In this document: positions 1-10,777 of the stretch, piece by piece
How the letters are laid out: each line of letters opens with the position of its first letter
How positions within the stretch are numbered: position 1 is the stretch's first letter
Assembly (NCBI RefSeq): GCF_018446385.1
Contig: NC_055991.1
Span: 104,453,712 to 104,517,711, forward strand
Direction of reading: 5' to 3'
DNA from: Zingiber officinale
Lineage: Eukaryota > Streptophyta > Magnoliopsida > Zingiberales > Zingiberaceae
DNA length: 64,000 nt
Program-made: the position numbers and the translations under genes
Notes under the pieces: model-generated
What the model saw: only the letters and a program-made list of their open reading frames with translations
Databases searched by the model: none
Told to the model about the DNA's origin: nothing

Positions 1-1415
1 TATTTGTAAATCATCTACATGTTTAAAAGAGAGTTTAAAATTTGAAATCTTTCCTTATTTGTTGATTAAAGGAGGATTTTAAATTTTAAGAAAACTTTCT
101 TTTTAACCATGTTCATGATTTAAAAGAGAGTTTAAAATTAAATATTCTCTTTTATAAGTTTCTACAAGAAAAGATTTGATATCTTTCTTTATTTGTAGAT
201 TAAAAGATATTTTAATTTATAGAGATAACTTTCTTTTTATCCACATGTTTAAAAGAAAGATTTTAATTTATTAAATTTCCTTTTTATAAACCAATCATGA
301 AGGGATAAAATTATTGGAGAAATTTTTATAAATTTCCAGAAGCAAATAAGGAAGTTTTAATTGGTGTTTAAAATTTTATTTGCTTGGAAATATTATTTGT
401 TATGGCCGGCCATTGTAATTTGAAAAGAGAAAATTGTTTTAATTAAATAAATTTTCCTTTTCAATGGCAAAAGAATTAAGGAAGTTTTTATTAAATTTTC
501 CTTATTTGCCAAGACCAAGGATTATAAAAAAGGGGTAGAGGAGGCTTCAAGGCTAAGGACTCTATTCTATTTTTCTCCCTCTTTTCCTTGGTGTGGTGGC
601 CGGCCCTTCCCTTTCTCTTCTCTCTTATTGTTGTGGCCGAAATCTATCATCTCTTGGAGCTTGGAGGATGTGGCTGGATCAAGGAAGGAGAAGAAGGAGA
701 GAAAGCATGCATCCCTTGGAGCTTGGTTGGTGGAAAATTCTTCATCCTTTGGAAGTTCTTGTGCTTGGCCGAAACTTGAAGGAAGAAGGAAGAAGGTGCC
801 TAGGTGGTTCTCATCTTGGAAGATCGTTGCCCACACAACGTCCGAGGTTAGAAGAGGAATATGGTAGAAGATCAAGAGGTCTTTCTAAAAGGTATAACTA
901 GTAATTTTTCTTTCCGCATCATACTAGTTATTTTTGGAAATAATATTAAATACAAGAGGCATACGATTCTAGTGTTTCGAATTTGTTTTCGATATAGTGT
1001 TCTTTTGTTTTTCTTTTCCTTGTGATTTGATTGTTCTTTTCGGTTGACCTAAAGTTATTTTAGGAAATTAAATATTAGCTTTCCTTAAAAGGTTTTGTCT
1101 AGTCGGTGGTGGTTGCTCCCATATCCAAGAAGGTCATGTGCCTCGCCACGTCAGTACTGGGAACTAATTTTGGAAATTAATATTTAATAGAATTAATAAC
1201 TTAGGTGATTTGGATCAAACGTGTTAAGTTCCGCAGGAGATCCAAGTCAAAACCTAAAAGAACAAATAGATTGAGTTTTGGATCAAACGTGTTAAGTTCC
1301 GCAGGCGATCCAAAATTTAATTTAAAAGAACACATGGTAGCTAGGAAAAGGTTCAGACCTTTGTACAAAATTTTTGTACAGTGGAACTTCTAGGTTTTCC
1401 GAGTAGCAACCAACA
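1..1415 (+). mobile_element. LTR (3' part) of an LTR retrotransposon, cut by the window edge
   Basis: This reads as a long terminal repeat without coding capacity. The first 500 bases are AT-rich with degenerate internal repeats (TTTAAAAGAGAGTTTAAAA near 20 and 120). A TATA motif (TATAAAAA) lies at 523-530. A pyrimidine-rich, GGCCGGCC-containing leader-like stretch follows at about 550-880. The end at 1415 (CCAACA) fits the CA terminus of an LTR. Directly after it, CACTTTTCCATT at 1416 matches the interior of the 3' LTR of copia element 1 (15805), so this LTR appears to have inserted into that element's 5' LTR. It could be a solo LTR or the 3' LTR of an element lying mostly left of the window. 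The short ORFs in 567-901 on both strands have no recognisable domain and I do not call them genes. Confidence 0.6.
1210..1313 (+). repeat. Pair of 36-bp repeats with self-complementary ends in the LTR
   Basis: Two near-identical 36-bp units lie at 1210-1245 and 1278-1313. Each starts TTGGATC and ends GATCCAA, so each can fold into a stem with a loop containing GTGTTAAGTTCCGCAGG. They differ at one base, GGAGATCC versus GGCGATCC. They lie about 100 bp before the LTR end, in the U5-like part. Confidence 0.75.
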
Positions 1416-1554
1416 CACTTTTCCATTATCTACATTGTCTTGGGGGAATTTATATGTTTGTTGTCTATAAATTCTATTTTGTTTTGAGTATCCAGGAGGG
1501 AATTTGTCATCAAACCCGACAACAACATAATGGGGGTAAATATTTCTTTCAACA
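1416..1554 (+). repeat. Remnant of the 5' LTR of copia element 1
   Basis: CACTTTTCCATTATCTACAT at 1416 matches 15805 in the 3' LTR with one difference. The end TTTCTTTCAACA at 1554 resembles the 3' LTR end TTTCTATCAACA. Between them this copy has about 90 extra bases. The left part of the LTR lies beyond the LTR that inserted at 1-1415. No convincing tRNA primer site follows 1554. Confidence 0.5.
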
Positions 1555-1585
1555 ATCTTAAGGAAATTTTTTATCCATTTTTGCA

Positions 1586-2493
1586 ATGCAAGTCACTGGT
1601 TCAAAGTCTGTTTTTGATGCATTCAAGTTGGATCGTTTCAATGGGACGAACTTCACTCGTTGGAAGGATAAATTGTTCTTCCTTCTCACTTAATTGGGTG
1701 TCACATATCTGCTGCTGCATGATCTGTCTGCAATTCCTGCACCAACTAATAAGGATACTGATGAGATCAAAGCAACTTGGAAGAAACAGGAAGAGGATGA
1801 AGTTCCATATAGAGGATACATTCTAAATGCCTTATCCGACAAATTATATGATCTCTTCCGTTCGATCAAATCTCCACAAGAAATTTGGAATGCATTGGAA
1901 AACAAATATACATCTGAAAAATAAGGTACGGACAGATTTCTAAGCATGAAATTTTTTGAATTTCGCATGGTTGACAATAAGTCTGTTATGGATCAAGTCA
2001 ATGAATTGCTTGTCCTAGTTTCTAGACTCAAGGATCTGAAAATAGAAGTGTCTGATCCATTACAAGTGGTTGCAGTAATTGCAAATTGCCAATCACTTGG
2101 AATGGATATAGAAAGAAATTATTACACACTTCTGAAGATTTCACCATAGACCAACTCATAAAGCATATTCGAATTGAGGAAGAAACTCAAATTCGCGAGA
2201 ATAAATTAGCTTATGAGTCTAGTTCTAAGGTTAATAACGTTGAGTCTAAGAAAGCAGGATATTCTGGAAAGAAAAGAAAGTTTGCTGAAACTTCATCTCA
2301 AAATTTTGCTAACAAAAATGAATGCAAGTTTTACAAGAAACTAAAGGCAGAGGGAAATGCTGGACAAAAAACTATGAATGTTTTTGAGTGCCCTCCAAGT
2401 TCTCCTGATATCGTTGCTATGATTACTGATCTTAAAATCAGCATGATAACTAAATGCAACATGGCAACAAATGAAAATTTTGATGATTCGTAG
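1586..2493 (+). pseudogene. gag of copia element 1 (broken)
   Basis: Starting at ATG 1586, the reading frame gives a gag-type N terminus (FDAFKLDRFNGTNFTRWK, the copia UBN2/gag motif). It stops at TAA 1690-1692 and continues in other frames: LSDKLYDLFRSIKSPQEIW at about 1840, then a Lys-rich segment to 2493. The frame changes around 1690, 1925 and 2130 are visible because the gag-like sequence moves from frame to frame. Gag would form the retrotransposon particle; this copy cannot encode it. Confidence 0.7.
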
Positions 2494-2505
2494 TGTGACT
2501 CCGAC

Positions 2506-4010
2506 GCTTCAGTTCATGTTTGCAATAAAAAAAGTTTATTCAAAAATTATGAATTTGTTGTAAAGGAAGAAAGAGTCTTGATGGGAAATCATGATACGAC
2601 CATAGTGCTTGGAAAAGGAACCATTAAGATACAATTTAATTCTGGAAAGAAGATGATCTTAATGAATGTACTGCATGTTCCTGATGTGAGGAAGAATTTG
2701 ATTTCCGCAAGTTTATTATGCAAGAGGGGATTGAAGGCTATTATAGAAGCAGAGAAACTTATAATTTCTAAGAATGATGTATTTGTAGAACAAGGATATT
2801 CATGTGACAGAATGTTCAAATTGAGTATCAATAAAAATAATTATTCTACCTATATGATTGTGTTTCCATTTAATTTATGGCATGCTCACTTATCCCATGT
2901 TAATTTTAATTTGATTAAATTTATGTCAAAGTATGGTTTAATTTCATATCCAAATGGAAATTCTGAAAAATGTGAGATTTGCATACAAGCGAAAATGATT
3001 AGAAAACATTTTCCTAAAAATGAAAGGATAACCAAATTGCTTGAACTAATACATTCTGATATATGTGAATTAAATGGTTACTTAACTAGAGGTGGAAAAA
3101 GATATTTCATTACTTTTATAGATGATCATTCTAGATTTACACAAGTTTATTTAATGACAACAAAAGATCAAGCATTTGATATGTCTAAAAACTATAAAGT
3201 CTTGGTTGAGAATCAATTGGAAAAGAAAATTAAGATCCTAAGAAGTGATAGAGGTGGTGAATATTTTCCAATTGAATTTTCAAATTTTGTGAAGATAATG
3301 ACATAATCCACCAAACTAGTGCACCCTACACCCCACAACAGAATGGTTTGACTGAAAGGAAAAATAGAACGTCGGTAGATATGATCGATGTTATGCTTAT
3401 GCATGCTAAATTACCAGCAAATCTATGGGGAGAGGCATTATTAACAGCCTGTTATGTACACAATGGAATTTCATCAAAGAAAACTAAAACTTCTCCATAT
3501 GAAGTATGGAAAGGGAGGAAGCCAAATCTAAGTTATTTAAAAATGTGAGGGTGTATAGTTTATTATAGAGTTCCAGATTCTAAGAGGACCAAGTTAGGAC
3601 CTAGAGCTCTTAAAAGTATTTTTGTGGGATATACTGAAAATTCAAAAGCATACAGGTTGTTGGATGCAGATTCTAATGCTATTACATAATCTAGGGATGT
3701 TGAATTTTTAGAAACAAGCTTTTTAAAAGATTCAAAAGGTAATCCACAATCAAATGAAGAAGCCCCTGAAAATGCAACACAAAGCACCTACTATGAATTC
3801 TGGTTCAACTAAGAAACAAAAATTAGTAGAACCTCCTAATGAACAAAGGAGGAGTCAGAGAGCAATAAAAGCAAAGTATTTTGGTATTGATTTTATAAAT
3901 TTACAATCATTGATGTTTTTGGTCTAAGGAAGTAGAGATGAGGTGTTGAGTAAAATACCTATTATTTTGCATTTAGAAGATGATCCAAAAACATATAATG
4001 AAGCAATAAC
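2506..4010 (+). pseudogene. Protease/integrase part of pol, copia element 1 (broken)
   Basis: The frame at 2578-3306 shows the copia pattern after the protease (VLHVPDVRKNLISASLL), then the gag-pre-integrase zinc-binding residues (H-X3-H in AHLSH, followed by CEICIQAK), then the integrase core (HSDICELNG, DDHSRF, RSDRGGEY). The stop at 3304-3306 is followed by continuation in another frame (TERKNRTSVDM at 3351 to about 3548) and further pieces to about 3990. The aspartates and the glutamate of the integrase DDE centre are recognisable, but the frame is broken. The text runs up to the SIRE-like insertion at 4011. Confidence 0.8.
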
Positions 4011-5002
4011 TGTTGGAGCAATCTTGCTCAAGACATTACTCATTGTTAATGTTTGATTAAATTAGTTTAAGTTAGACATTAATTGTGATCTAACATAAGT
4101 ATTGAGTAAGCAGATATGAAGAGAAGACCAAGTATGAAGACTTGGCAAGGAAAGTTCTGGAGGTACGATCTATTGGCAAAATAAGAGACTTAGCATGACA
4201 AAGTCAACGGTAGCCGTTGAAGGCAAGCGCAAGGATGAGGAGTCATGAAGACAGAAGCATCCTAAGGGCGCAAGCTGAGGGAAGGTGCTTGGAGGCATGA
4301 AGTCTAAGCTAAGGAAGTATTTCAAGTGTGTAAAATAATGTACATCTTAAATTGGACATTTGCTGTAAACTTCAAAGATATAAGGTACCAGTCGACTGGT
4401 ACCCACACTAGTCGACTGATACCAAGATACAGAATGGATAGAAGGTCGGCAGACAGATTGGAGTCAAGCACCAGTCGACTGATGATAGTACCAGTCGATT
4501 GGTAGACGACCATTACGAAATGGCGGCTCAAAATCTCATCAAATCTTTAGTTCCGTTGAAGCCCATCAGTCGACTAATATGTATACCAGTCGACTGATGT
4601 CGGGAAAACTATAAAATCTACTGTCAGAGCTTGAAGACAAACTACTGTTCAAAAACTAGAAAAAGTGTTCGTCAAGTGATCTACAAGTCTACAGATATTC
4701 ACTCTCTTCCTCCTGATTCTACTCTCCATTTTTGTAAAGAGGAAGATAAAATTATGCAAGGGTTTCTCCACCTTCGATTGTGATTCGAGAAGGAGAAGTT
4801 TATAGTGGAGCTTAATTGTGTGGGTGTGTGCCTTGGATTAGTCACCTCAAGGAGGTGGAGACCAAGTAAACCAAGGAGTTAGCATTGTTCTCTTGTTTTC
4901 TTGTATTTTCTTTATTTCTATTTGCTTCCGCTAACAAGATTGTAGGCAAAATCGAAGAAAGGCTATTCACCCCCCCTCTAGCCAATAGTAAAGGTCCTAT
5001 CA
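4011..5002 (+). repeat. 5' LTR of the SIRE-like element
   Basis: This LTR is 992 bp, TGTTGGAGCA to CCTATCA. It carries the palindrome cluster and TATA motif (listed separately), and a C-run followed by TCTAGCC near its end (about 4969). It is preceded by ATAAC and followed by the primer-binding site. Confidence 0.93.
4389..4617 (+). promoter_or_regulatory. LTR promoter: CAGTCGACTG palindrome cluster plus TATA box
   Basis: Perfect CAGTCGACTG is at 4389-4398, 4472-4481 and 4587-4596. One-base variants are at 4409-4418, 4492-4501 and 4566-4575. The TATA motif TATAAAAT is at 4610-4617, 14 bp after the last palindrome. The same arrangement is in the 3' LTR (TATA near 13191). That TATA drives the genomic RNA is inferred from position. 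The palindromes look like sites for a dimeric factor; which factor is unknown. Confidence 0.6.
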
Positions 5003-5004
5003 AT

Positions 5005-5016
5005 TAGTATCAGAGC
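5005..5016 (+). other. Primer-binding site (tRNA-Met type)
   Basis: TAGTATCAGAGC lies 2 bp after the LTR end. It differs by one base (G to A) from TGGTATCAGAGC, which pairs with plant initiator tRNA-Met in most copia elements. Confidence 0.8.
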
Positions 5017-5059
5017 AAGGTTCGCATCGGAAGACCTCACCGTCAACCGAAGCATCAAA

Positions 5060-6656
5060 ATGGCATTTCAAGAGGGATATAGCACCGCAAGGCCACCCTT
5101 CTTCGATGGGAATGACTTTGCATATTGGAAAGGTAGGATGGAGTATTATTTAATGAATGACATTGAAAATTGGTTTAGTGTTGTAGATGGATTCGAGATG
5201 CCAAAGGATAGGTCGGGAGCTCCTCTTTCAACCAAGGATTGGACAAAAGAGATGGCAAAGAAGGCTTAAGCAAATGCAAAGGCTACAACAACCCTACAAT
5301 GTGGACTCTCAAAGGAGCAACTAAGCAAAGTAGGACCATTCAACTCCGCCAAAGAGCTTTGGGAAAAACTCATTGAGTTGAATGAAGGATCAAGCGAATC
5401 AAGGAGAGCCAAGAGAGATCTCTTGTTGGGGCATCTTCAAACTTTCACTATGAAGTCCAATGAGACCGTGAGTCAAATGCACGGTAGATTCAAAGAGATA
5501 GTGAATGGACTTCATGTAATAGGTGAGAAAATTGACAATCGAGACTTAGTAAGGTATGTTCTCCAATCCTTTCCTAGAACCACCTTATGGGCATCAATGG
5601 TTGATGCATATAAGGTTTCTAGAGATCTTTCTTTAGTTAAGCTTGATGAATTGTTTTGTGAGTTTGAACTACATGAACAAGCTAATGTGGTTTCAAAAGA
5701 GAAAGGTATGGCTCTTGTTGTAGAAAAGAAGGAAAAGAAAAAGAAGAAAGAAAAGAAGGTGGAATCCTCATCATCCGAATCCGAGCAAGAATCATCGGAT
5801 AGTGATGATGAAATGTCGGCAAGTGAAGTGGCATTATGTTAAGAAGATGATGGGAAGATCAAGGAAATTCACAAGGAAGGATGTGAAGAGAATGTTCCAA
5901 CCCTCAAAAGGTAAAAGTAATCAAAGTTCAAGTTTTAACCCTAATGTCATTTGTTATGGATGTAGTAAGAAAGGACACATCAAGCCAAATTGCCAGGAAT
6001 TAAAGAAGAAAGAAGAAAAGGAGAAAAAGAAGGAGAAAAAGAAGAAGGAAGTCATGGTGGCACAAGCTACATGGGATACACCAAGCATTGACTCATCGGA
6101 TGAAGATGAGCTATGCCATGTTACTCGACATATGACATTTATGGCTTTTGAAGATGACAAAGAAGAGTCAAGTCAAGAAGAAGTGTCAAGTGAAGACGAT
6201 TCATCAAATGAAGAGTCATCAAGTGAGGAATCATCGTCAAGTGATGATGATGAGGTAAAAGAATCTCCCAAAGTAGAATTTCTCTATAAAACTATTGCTC
6301 ACCTCAAAAATGCTTATGTCAAATCGTAATCTAAGGTAAAAACCTTGAAGGGAAAACTTAGGACCATTAAAGTTGATACATGCATGTCTAGTGAGTCAAA
6401 TGTGCTCAAGGAAGAAAATGAGAAATTGAAGAATGATGTGATTGAATTAAGAGCATGTTTAGAAAAATTCACAAATACATCCAAGTATCTAGATATGATC
6501 ATTAGAGATCAAAGAGCGGTTTACAACAAAATCGGAATAGGGTATAGATCTAAGGAAAAGGAAGTTGCATATATGTCTCTAATCAATGGTACTAGAAATG
6601 ATGCATTTAGAAACAAAGTTAAGAAAAATCTTAAAGGGAAGGTAAAACAAGCTTAG
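5060..6656 (+). pseudogene. gag of the SIRE-like element (broken)
   Basis: ATG 5060 starts a typical copia gag (FDGNDFAYWKGRMEYYL). An in-frame TAA at 5267-5269 interrupts it, and the same frame resumes to 5842. The frame then shifts near 5840. A retroviral-type zinc knuckle (CYGCSKKGHIKPNC, CX2CX4HX4C) follows at about 5950-6000. Between and after are Lys-rich and Ser/Glu/Asp-rich low-complexity stretches (5730-5820 and 6160-6270), a usual Sirevirus feature. More stops are at 6327-6329 and 6654-6656. Gag would be the particle protein and the knuckle would bind RNA. Confidence 0.85.
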
Positions 6657-9600
6657 GTGCCTAAGAAATATTTGAATGATACTTCCAAATCTAGTGCATG
6701 GGTACCAAAGAGTTGTGTGTTTTATGTTTCTTAGGTAGAGAAGAAGAAGGATGCAAGTATGTGGATTGTGGATAGCGGTTGCTCAAGACATATGACCGGC
6801 GATGTGAGCAAATTCTCTACAATAAATTATATAAAGAAGGGAACGGTATCATTTGAGAATAGTGGAAAGATCAAGATTATAGGTAAAGGTACAATTGAGG
6901 TATCATCTAAAATTACCATTCATAAAGTCCTATTGGTTAAAAATATGGGATTTAATTTGCTTAGTGTTAGTCAATTATGTGATGCCGGATATAATGTGGA
7001 GTTTCATCTCGATAAATATTTGGTTAAGCACAAAAATCTTGAGAATGTTGTGCTAAAAGGATTTAGAAAAGCAAATCTTTATTATATTGATCTTTCATAT
7101 GCTTCTAATCCTCCTATTAAGTGTTTGATATCAAAATAAGAGGAAGGATGGTTATGGCATAGAAGACTTGGACATGTCAACATGAGAAACATAGCCAAGA
7201 TAGCCAAGATGGATCTAGTAAAGGGACTACCAAAGATCAAGTACATCAAGGACAAATTGTGCGATGCATGCCAAGAGGGTAAACAATCAAGGTCATCACA
7301 CAAAGGTAAAACCTTAACTAGCACTTCATTACCGTTAGAATTATTGCATTTGGATCTTTTTGATTGTCATAAAACACCTTCTTTGGTAAGTAACAAATAT
7401 TGTTTGGTGATAGTAGATTATTACTCTAGATATTCTTGGGTTTATTTCTTAAAACATAAGGGAGAAACTTTAGAAACAATTATGGGATTTGCCAAGAGGG
7501 TAGAAAACGAAAAGAACATCAAAATTGATAGAATTAGGAGTGATCATGGTCGAGAGTTTGAGAACTTGAACTTTTCTAAGTTTTGTCTAGAAAATGGCTA
7601 CAAGCATGAATTCTCTTGTCCAAGAACACCTCAACAAAATGATGTAGTGGAGTGAAAAAATTGAGCTTTACAAGAGGCGGCTAGAACCATGCTCAATGCA
7701 TACTCCTTACCAAGCTATTTGTGGGTCGAAGCGGTTAATACTGCTTGTTACGTTCAAAATCGTGTCTTGATTCGCAAGTTCTTAGGGAAAATACCTTTTG
7801 AATTATGGAATGGCAAAATCCCTACAATTCACTATTTTAAAGTCTTTGGTTGCAAGGTTTATATTCTCAATACCAAAGATGACTTAGGAAAGTTTGAGGT
7901 CAAGTCCAATGAGGGAATTCTAGTTGGATACTCATCTACTAGTAGAGGATATAGAATATACAACAAAAGAACTCAAACCGTTGAGGAATCATCAAATGTT
8001 GAGTTTGATGAGTCCACTAAGACTTATCCTAGGAAGTTCTCTATTGACAAGGATATAATTGAACATAACCAAACCATTACTCAAGAAATGAAAAGTCTAC
8101 AGTTAGGGGGTATTGATCAAGAGGGAGAAAGAGATGGTTCGGATGATGAAAGAAACAATGTAAATAATGACCCTTCCAAAGATGATGATTCGATTATCTC
8201 AAGGACCTTAAGGCACCATCAAGATCATCCTATTAATCAAGTGGTTGGAGATGTGGCACAAGGGGTAAGAACTAGATCCTACTTTAGGGATCATACTAGT
8301 CAAATTGCTCTAATATCACAACTTGAACCAAAAATAATTGATGATGCTTTACTTGATACGGATTGGATTTTAGCAATGCAAGAAGAACTGAACCAATTTG
8401 AAAGGAGTGATGTGTGGGAGTTGGTTCCAAGACCTAATGATAGTACAATCGTCACAACAAAATGGATTTTTAGAAACAAGTTGGATGATCAAGGGAGAGT
8501 CACTAGAAATAAGGATAGGTTGGTAGCTAGGGGTTTCAATCAAGTAGAAGGACTTGATTATGATGAAACATATGCTCCGGTAGCCCGATTAGAGTCCATC
8601 CGAATATTATTAGGATATGTCGCTTACATGGGTTTTAAACTTCATCAAATGGATGTGAAATCGGCTTTCTTAAATGGGTTCATTAAGGAAGAAGTTTATG
8701 TAGAGCAACCACCCGGATTTGAAAGTATAGATTGCCCAAACCATGTTTATAAGCTTAAGAAAGCATTATATGGGTTAAAACAAGCACCCAGGGCTTGGTA
8801 TGAAAGACTTTCATCCTTTCTAATTTCCAAGGGCTTTAGAAGAGGAACAATTGATCCAACATTATTTTTAAAGTCTAAAGATGAAGACATTTTCATTGCC
8901 CACGTCTATGTTGATGGCATCATTTTTGGCTCAACAAATAATGACCTTCTTCATGATTTTATTAAACACATGGAAAGCGAGTTTGAAATGAGTCTAGTTG
9001 GAGAATTGAGTTTCTTTTTGGGATTACAAGTAAAACAAACTAATGAGGGAACCTATGTTTACCAATCCAAATTCGCTAAAGAACTCATCAAGAAATTTGG
9101 GTTGGAAAATGCTAAAGGAGCACATACCCCTATGGGGACAAACACCAAGATCGATAGTGATCAAGAGGGAAAATTAGTGGACCCAAAGCAATATAGGAGC
9201 ATGATTGGTAGTTTGCTTTACCTAACCGCTAGTAGACCGGATATATTATTCGCGGTAGGAATGTGTGCAAGATATCAATCATGTGCTAAAGAGTCACATT
9301 TAGTAGCGGTAAAAAGAATTTTGAGATACATCAAGAGCACTCTTAATGTGGGGCTATGGTACCCTAGAACGAGAAATTTTGACTTGATTGGGTATACCGA
9401 TTCCGATTATGTGGGTTGCAAATTGGACAGAAAGAGTACTAGCGATGGATGTCAATTTCTTGGACCTTCTCTTGTAAGTTGGAGTAGTCGAAAACAACCT
9501 TGTGTGGCATTGTCCACAACCGAGGCCGAGTATGTGGCAATGGGTGGTTGTGTAGCCCAATTGCTTTGGATGATGAATACCTTGGAGGATTATGAGCGAC

Positions 9601-9851
9601 ATTATTCTAAGGTCAAGGTCTTATGTGATAATGTGAGCACCATCAATTTAACCAAAAATCCCGTACATCACTCTAGAACAAAGCACATTGAGGTCAAACA
9701 CCACTTCATTAGAGATCATGTGGCAAGAGGCGACATTGAACTACTTTATGTTGAATCCAAATCTAATCTTGCCGATATTTTTACCAAACCTTTACCCGAA
9801 GCAGAGTTTATCTCTATCAGAAGAGAGCTTGGTCTGTGCCTTGTAGAATAA
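6657..9851 (+). pseudogene. pol of the SIRE-like element: protease, integrase, RT, RNase H (broken)
   Basis: One frame runs through the whole of pol. The protease has the DSG triad (WIVDSGCSRHMTG, from 6759). The gag-pre-integrase zinc motif is at about 7150-7290 (HRRLGH then CDACQEGK). The integrase core is at about 7330-7660 (LDLFDC and RSDHGREF). Reverse transcriptase is at about 8350-9110, and RNase H with the tail at about 9380-9840 (ALSTTEAEYVA, DIFTKPL). In-frame stops are at 6732-6734, 7137-7139, 7653-7655 and 7662-7664. After 7664 the frame is open for over 720 codons. The active-site motif of reverse transcriptase, normally YVDD, reads YVDG (Gly codon 8916-8918), so a catalytic aspartate is lost. 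Confidence 0.9.
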
Positions 9852-10439
9852 TAATAGATTTAGCTTTTCGGGATCCCATAAATTTAAAAGCTAAATACAT
9901 ACCTTAATGTATCTCACCAAGACCTAGGATGCCTTGCTTGTATTTAGACATCATGTGAGATATTAGGAAGATGCACTTGGTTCATCATGTTAGTTATGAT
10001 GCATGATATTGAGCCATTATGACATCTAGTCACATTGATCCTTAATTAGACCAATCATTGGGAAGACTTGTGCAAAATTAATGTGTACATAGCCCTTTGA
10101 ACATGATTGGATATTTCCTTAAAAGATACAAGTATCATACTCTATTGTATGCAAAATACCATATAACCACATGCAAGAAGGGAACCTTGCTCTAACATAG
10201 GTATAGCAACCATAGGAAAGTCTTATTTGGAACTTTCACTCAAGGTTATACTACATAATCTAAAAATTTTGAAGTTTGTGTCAATCTTGGGATCTGTGAT
10301 AGACATATTTTTATGTATATTTTTCCCAAGTAGACATGATTCAAATGGACCTCTCCATAAAATTTGAGATTTTTTTGAGGTCTGTAGAATTATCTGCGAG
10401 TTTTTGAAATTTGGGTAAGAATTGGGCCAGTATTGGTAT
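9852..10439 (+). other. Non-coding spacer between pol and the 3' ORF
   Basis: No ORF or recognisable motif appears in this AT-rich 590 bp inside the SIRE-like element. It separates the pol stop (about 9851) from the palindrome cluster at 10440. Confidence 0.6.
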
Positions 10440-10590
10440 CAGTCGACTAGTAACAGTAAAATTTTCAAACAAAATGGTTCTGTATGTTTCTGTTTTAGGT
10501 ACCAGTCGACTGATATGTACATCAGTCGACTGATCCTCGAATCTTTATAACCTTCCGCGCGGCAGGCGGCCCGCTGGAAACCCTAGTTCC
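10440..10590 (+). promoter_or_regulatory. Internal promoter-like module in front of the 3' ORF
   Basis: CAGTCGACTA (10440-10449) and two perfect CAGTCGACTG copies (10503-10512, 10523-10532) precede a TATA-like TTTATAA (10544-10550) by 12 bp, close to the 14-bp spacing in the LTR. A GC-rich stretch and AAACCCTAG (10578-10586, telo-box-like, common in plant gene leaders) follow. A pyrimidine-rich, leader-like segment runs from there to ATG 10778. Promoter activity is an inference from this architecture. Confidence 0.5.
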
Positions 10591-10777
10591 TTCCGTCGCC
10601 TGCTGTCGCCTGCGTTCCAGAGCCGCTCCTCGCCGTCTCCTATCTTCTCCGGCCTCCTAAACCTCATCTTCTTCCTCGATCTACCCTTATCTTCCCTCTT
10701 TGCCCGGTTTGTCTCTCTTGCTGTCTCTCACCGCCAGTCCTCTTTCCCCGTTTCCTCGCCACAACTGCTTCTCAGCT

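Noticed and set aside
567..901. Overlapping ORFs of 60-100 codons on both strands
   Set aside because: They lie in the leader-like part of an LTR, have no domain, and overlap each other in several frames.
4389..4596. CRISPR-like regularly spaced palindromes
   Set aside because: Repeats are 10 bp with irregular spacing in a plant LTR; not a CRISPR array.
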